Shown piece by piece: positions 5,959 through 6,636 of a stretch of DNA of 6,636 nt (the stretch's first letter is position 1; each line of letters begins with the position of its first letter). Both the position numbers and the translations under genes were made by a program. The stretch comes from Lysobacterales bacterium CG_4_10_14_3_um_filter_64_11 (GTDB taxonomy: Bacteria > Pseudomonadota > Gammaproteobacteria > Xanthomonadales > Xanthomonadaceae): assembly GCA_002782905.1 (NCBI GenBank), contig PFJA01000171.1, forward strand, positions 1 to 6,636, read 5' to 3'. The notes under the pieces were generated by a model that worked only from the letters and a program-made list of their open reading frames with translations, had not been told where the DNA came from and did not search any database.

Positions 5959-6551
5959 TGCCATTCATTGCGCAGGCGTTCACGCAAGCGCGCCAACGCC
6001 TGGCCGCGATGGCTGATGCGGTTCTTCATCGCCGCATCCATTTCGGCAGCGCCGAGTTGCTGTAGCGGGTCGAAGAACAGCGGGTCGTAACCGAAGCCGT
6101 GTTCGCCGCGTGGTGCGTCGAGGATGACACCGGGCCAGATGCCTTCGGTGATGATCGGTTGCGGGTCGCTTGGCGAACGCAGCAAGGCCAGCACGCAATA
6201 AAAATGCGCGCAGCGCTCGGCTGCCGGCACACCGGCCATGCGTTGCAGCAGCAGGGCATTGTTGGCTGCCGCGTCGCCGTGTTCACCGGCATAGCGCGCC
6301 GAATACAGGCCCGGTGCGCCGTCCAGCGCATCCACCAGCAGGCCCGAATCATCGCCCAGTGCCGGCAGGCCGGTGGCGGCACTGGCATGGCGTGCCTTGA
6401 GCAGCGCGTTTTCGATGAAACTGGCGCCCGATTCAAGTGCATCGCCGACGCCGAACTCCGACTGCGCGTGCACGCTGAGGCCACAGTCGGACAGCAACGC
6501 GCGCAATTCGGCCAACTTGCCGGCATTGCTGCTGGCGAGTACCAATTTCAC
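5955..6551 (-). CDS. rdgB: RdgB/HAM1 family non-canonical purine NTP pyrophosphatase (dITP/XTP)
   Basis: Hydrolyses dITP, ITP and XTP to the monophosphate plus pyrophosphate, keeping deaminated purines out of DNA and RNA. The 198-residue protein is the normal family length. Motifs in order: SSNAGK (7-12) for triphosphate binding, FIENALLKARHA (45-56), GDDSGL (66-71) with the acidic catalytic/metal residues, GAPGLYSARYAG (78-89), WPGVI (139-143), GFGYDPLFF (152-160) for base recognition and ISHRGQAL (179-186). The start is GTG at 6551, giving MKLVLASSN, the usual N-terminus. GGAG (6560-6563) lies eight bases upstream. The start overlaps the stop of the preceding VOC gene by GTGA, and its own stop overlaps hemW, so the three are probably co-transcribed and translationally coupled. 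No key residue appears to be missing. Confidence 0.96.
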   Translation of the reverse strand: MKLVLASSNAGKLAELRALLSDCGLSVHAQSEFGVGDALESGASFIENALLKARHASAATGLPALGDDSGLLVDALDGAPGLYSARYAGEHGDAAANNALLLQRMAGVPAAERCAHFYCVLALLRSPSDPQPIITEGIWPGVILDAPRGEHGFGYDPLFFDPLQQLGAAEMDAAMKNRISHRGQALARLRERLRNEWQ

Positions 6552-6636
6552 GATTTGGGCTCCAGCAGATCCCAGCGATTGCCGTACAGATCCTGAAACA
6601 CCGCCACCGTGCCGTAGGCTTCGCTGCGCGGGGTTT
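6548..6636 (-). CDS. VOC (glyoxalase/bleomycin-resistance fold) protein, C-terminal fragment
   Basis: Only the last 28 codons and the TGA (6550-6548) are inside the window; the gene enters from the right edge in frame with base 6634. The tail reads through YGTVAVFQDLYGNRWDLLEP to end in KS. The pattern of a strand VAVF, then D-x-YGN-R-W-D-L, is the usual closing strand-turn-strand of VOC-superfamily metal-binding proteins. The position often held by a metal-binding Glu is Asp here (WDLL), which some VOC subfamilies share. The substrate cannot be guessed. The stop overlaps the rdgB GTG by four bases, so it is the upstream member of the same operon. The reading frame and codon style are convincing, but the fragment is short. 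Confidence 0.75.
   Translation of the reverse strand, partial: TPRSEAYGTVAVFQDLYGNRWDLLEPKS

Noticed and set aside
3934..6090. A 718-codon open frame on the plus strand
   Set aside because: It lies antisense to btuB, the riboswitch, hemW and the end of rdgB, all of which have clear family motifs. Its translation has no recognisable domain. Long antisense frames are common in GC-rich coding DNA.

Overview
The window is GC-rich and reads entirely on the minus strand. From right to left it holds the last 28 codons of a VOC (glyoxalase-fold) gene, rdgB, hemW, an intergenic palindrome, a cobalamin riboswitch leading into a btuB-type TonB-dependent transporter, and a long DUF1631-family gene that runs off the left edge. 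The proteins and the translational-control style of the riboswitch leader point to a gammaproteobacterium. The DUF1631 protein next to rdgB/hemW suggests the Xanthomonadales (Lysobacterales), but this is inference, since no rRNA or marker gene is present.

Right part (about 4801-6636): the VOC gene, rdgB and hemW form a tightly packed unit. The VOC stop overlaps the rdgB GTG start (GTGA), and the rdgB stop overlaps the preferred hemW ATG (ATGA). RdgB cleans non-canonical purine triphosphates from the nucleotide pool. HemW is a radical-SAM-family heme chaperone. The unit ends at 4801 and is followed by a 118-bp imperfect palindrome (4671-4788) whose two arms carry CGCAA-type units at an exact 9-nt period.

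Middle part (2479-4656): a weak promoter candidate places transcription start close to the first base of a cobalamin aptamer (4465-4620). The aptamer has a P1 stem, the CCGCAACGG core, GCCACTG, GGGAAGGC and the B12 box. A leader of about 150 nt follows, with a stable hairpin just after P1 and two mutually exclusive helices that can cover the btuB Shine-Dalgarno. This fits shut-off of corrinoid uptake at translation when cobalamin is plentiful. BtuB is 612 residues with signal peptide, TonB box, plug and barrel.

Left part (1-2478): after btuB there is a 12-bp perfect inverted repeat, then a promoter candidate with 17-bp spacing, an AGGAG ribosome binding site and the DUF1631 gene. At least 785 codons of it are visible. 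It has no stop inside the window and lies opposite several long antisense frames that are not genes. I found no mobile element, CRISPR array, tRNA or rRNA. The window is mostly housekeeping; the least routine parts are the btuB leader and the periodic palindrome.
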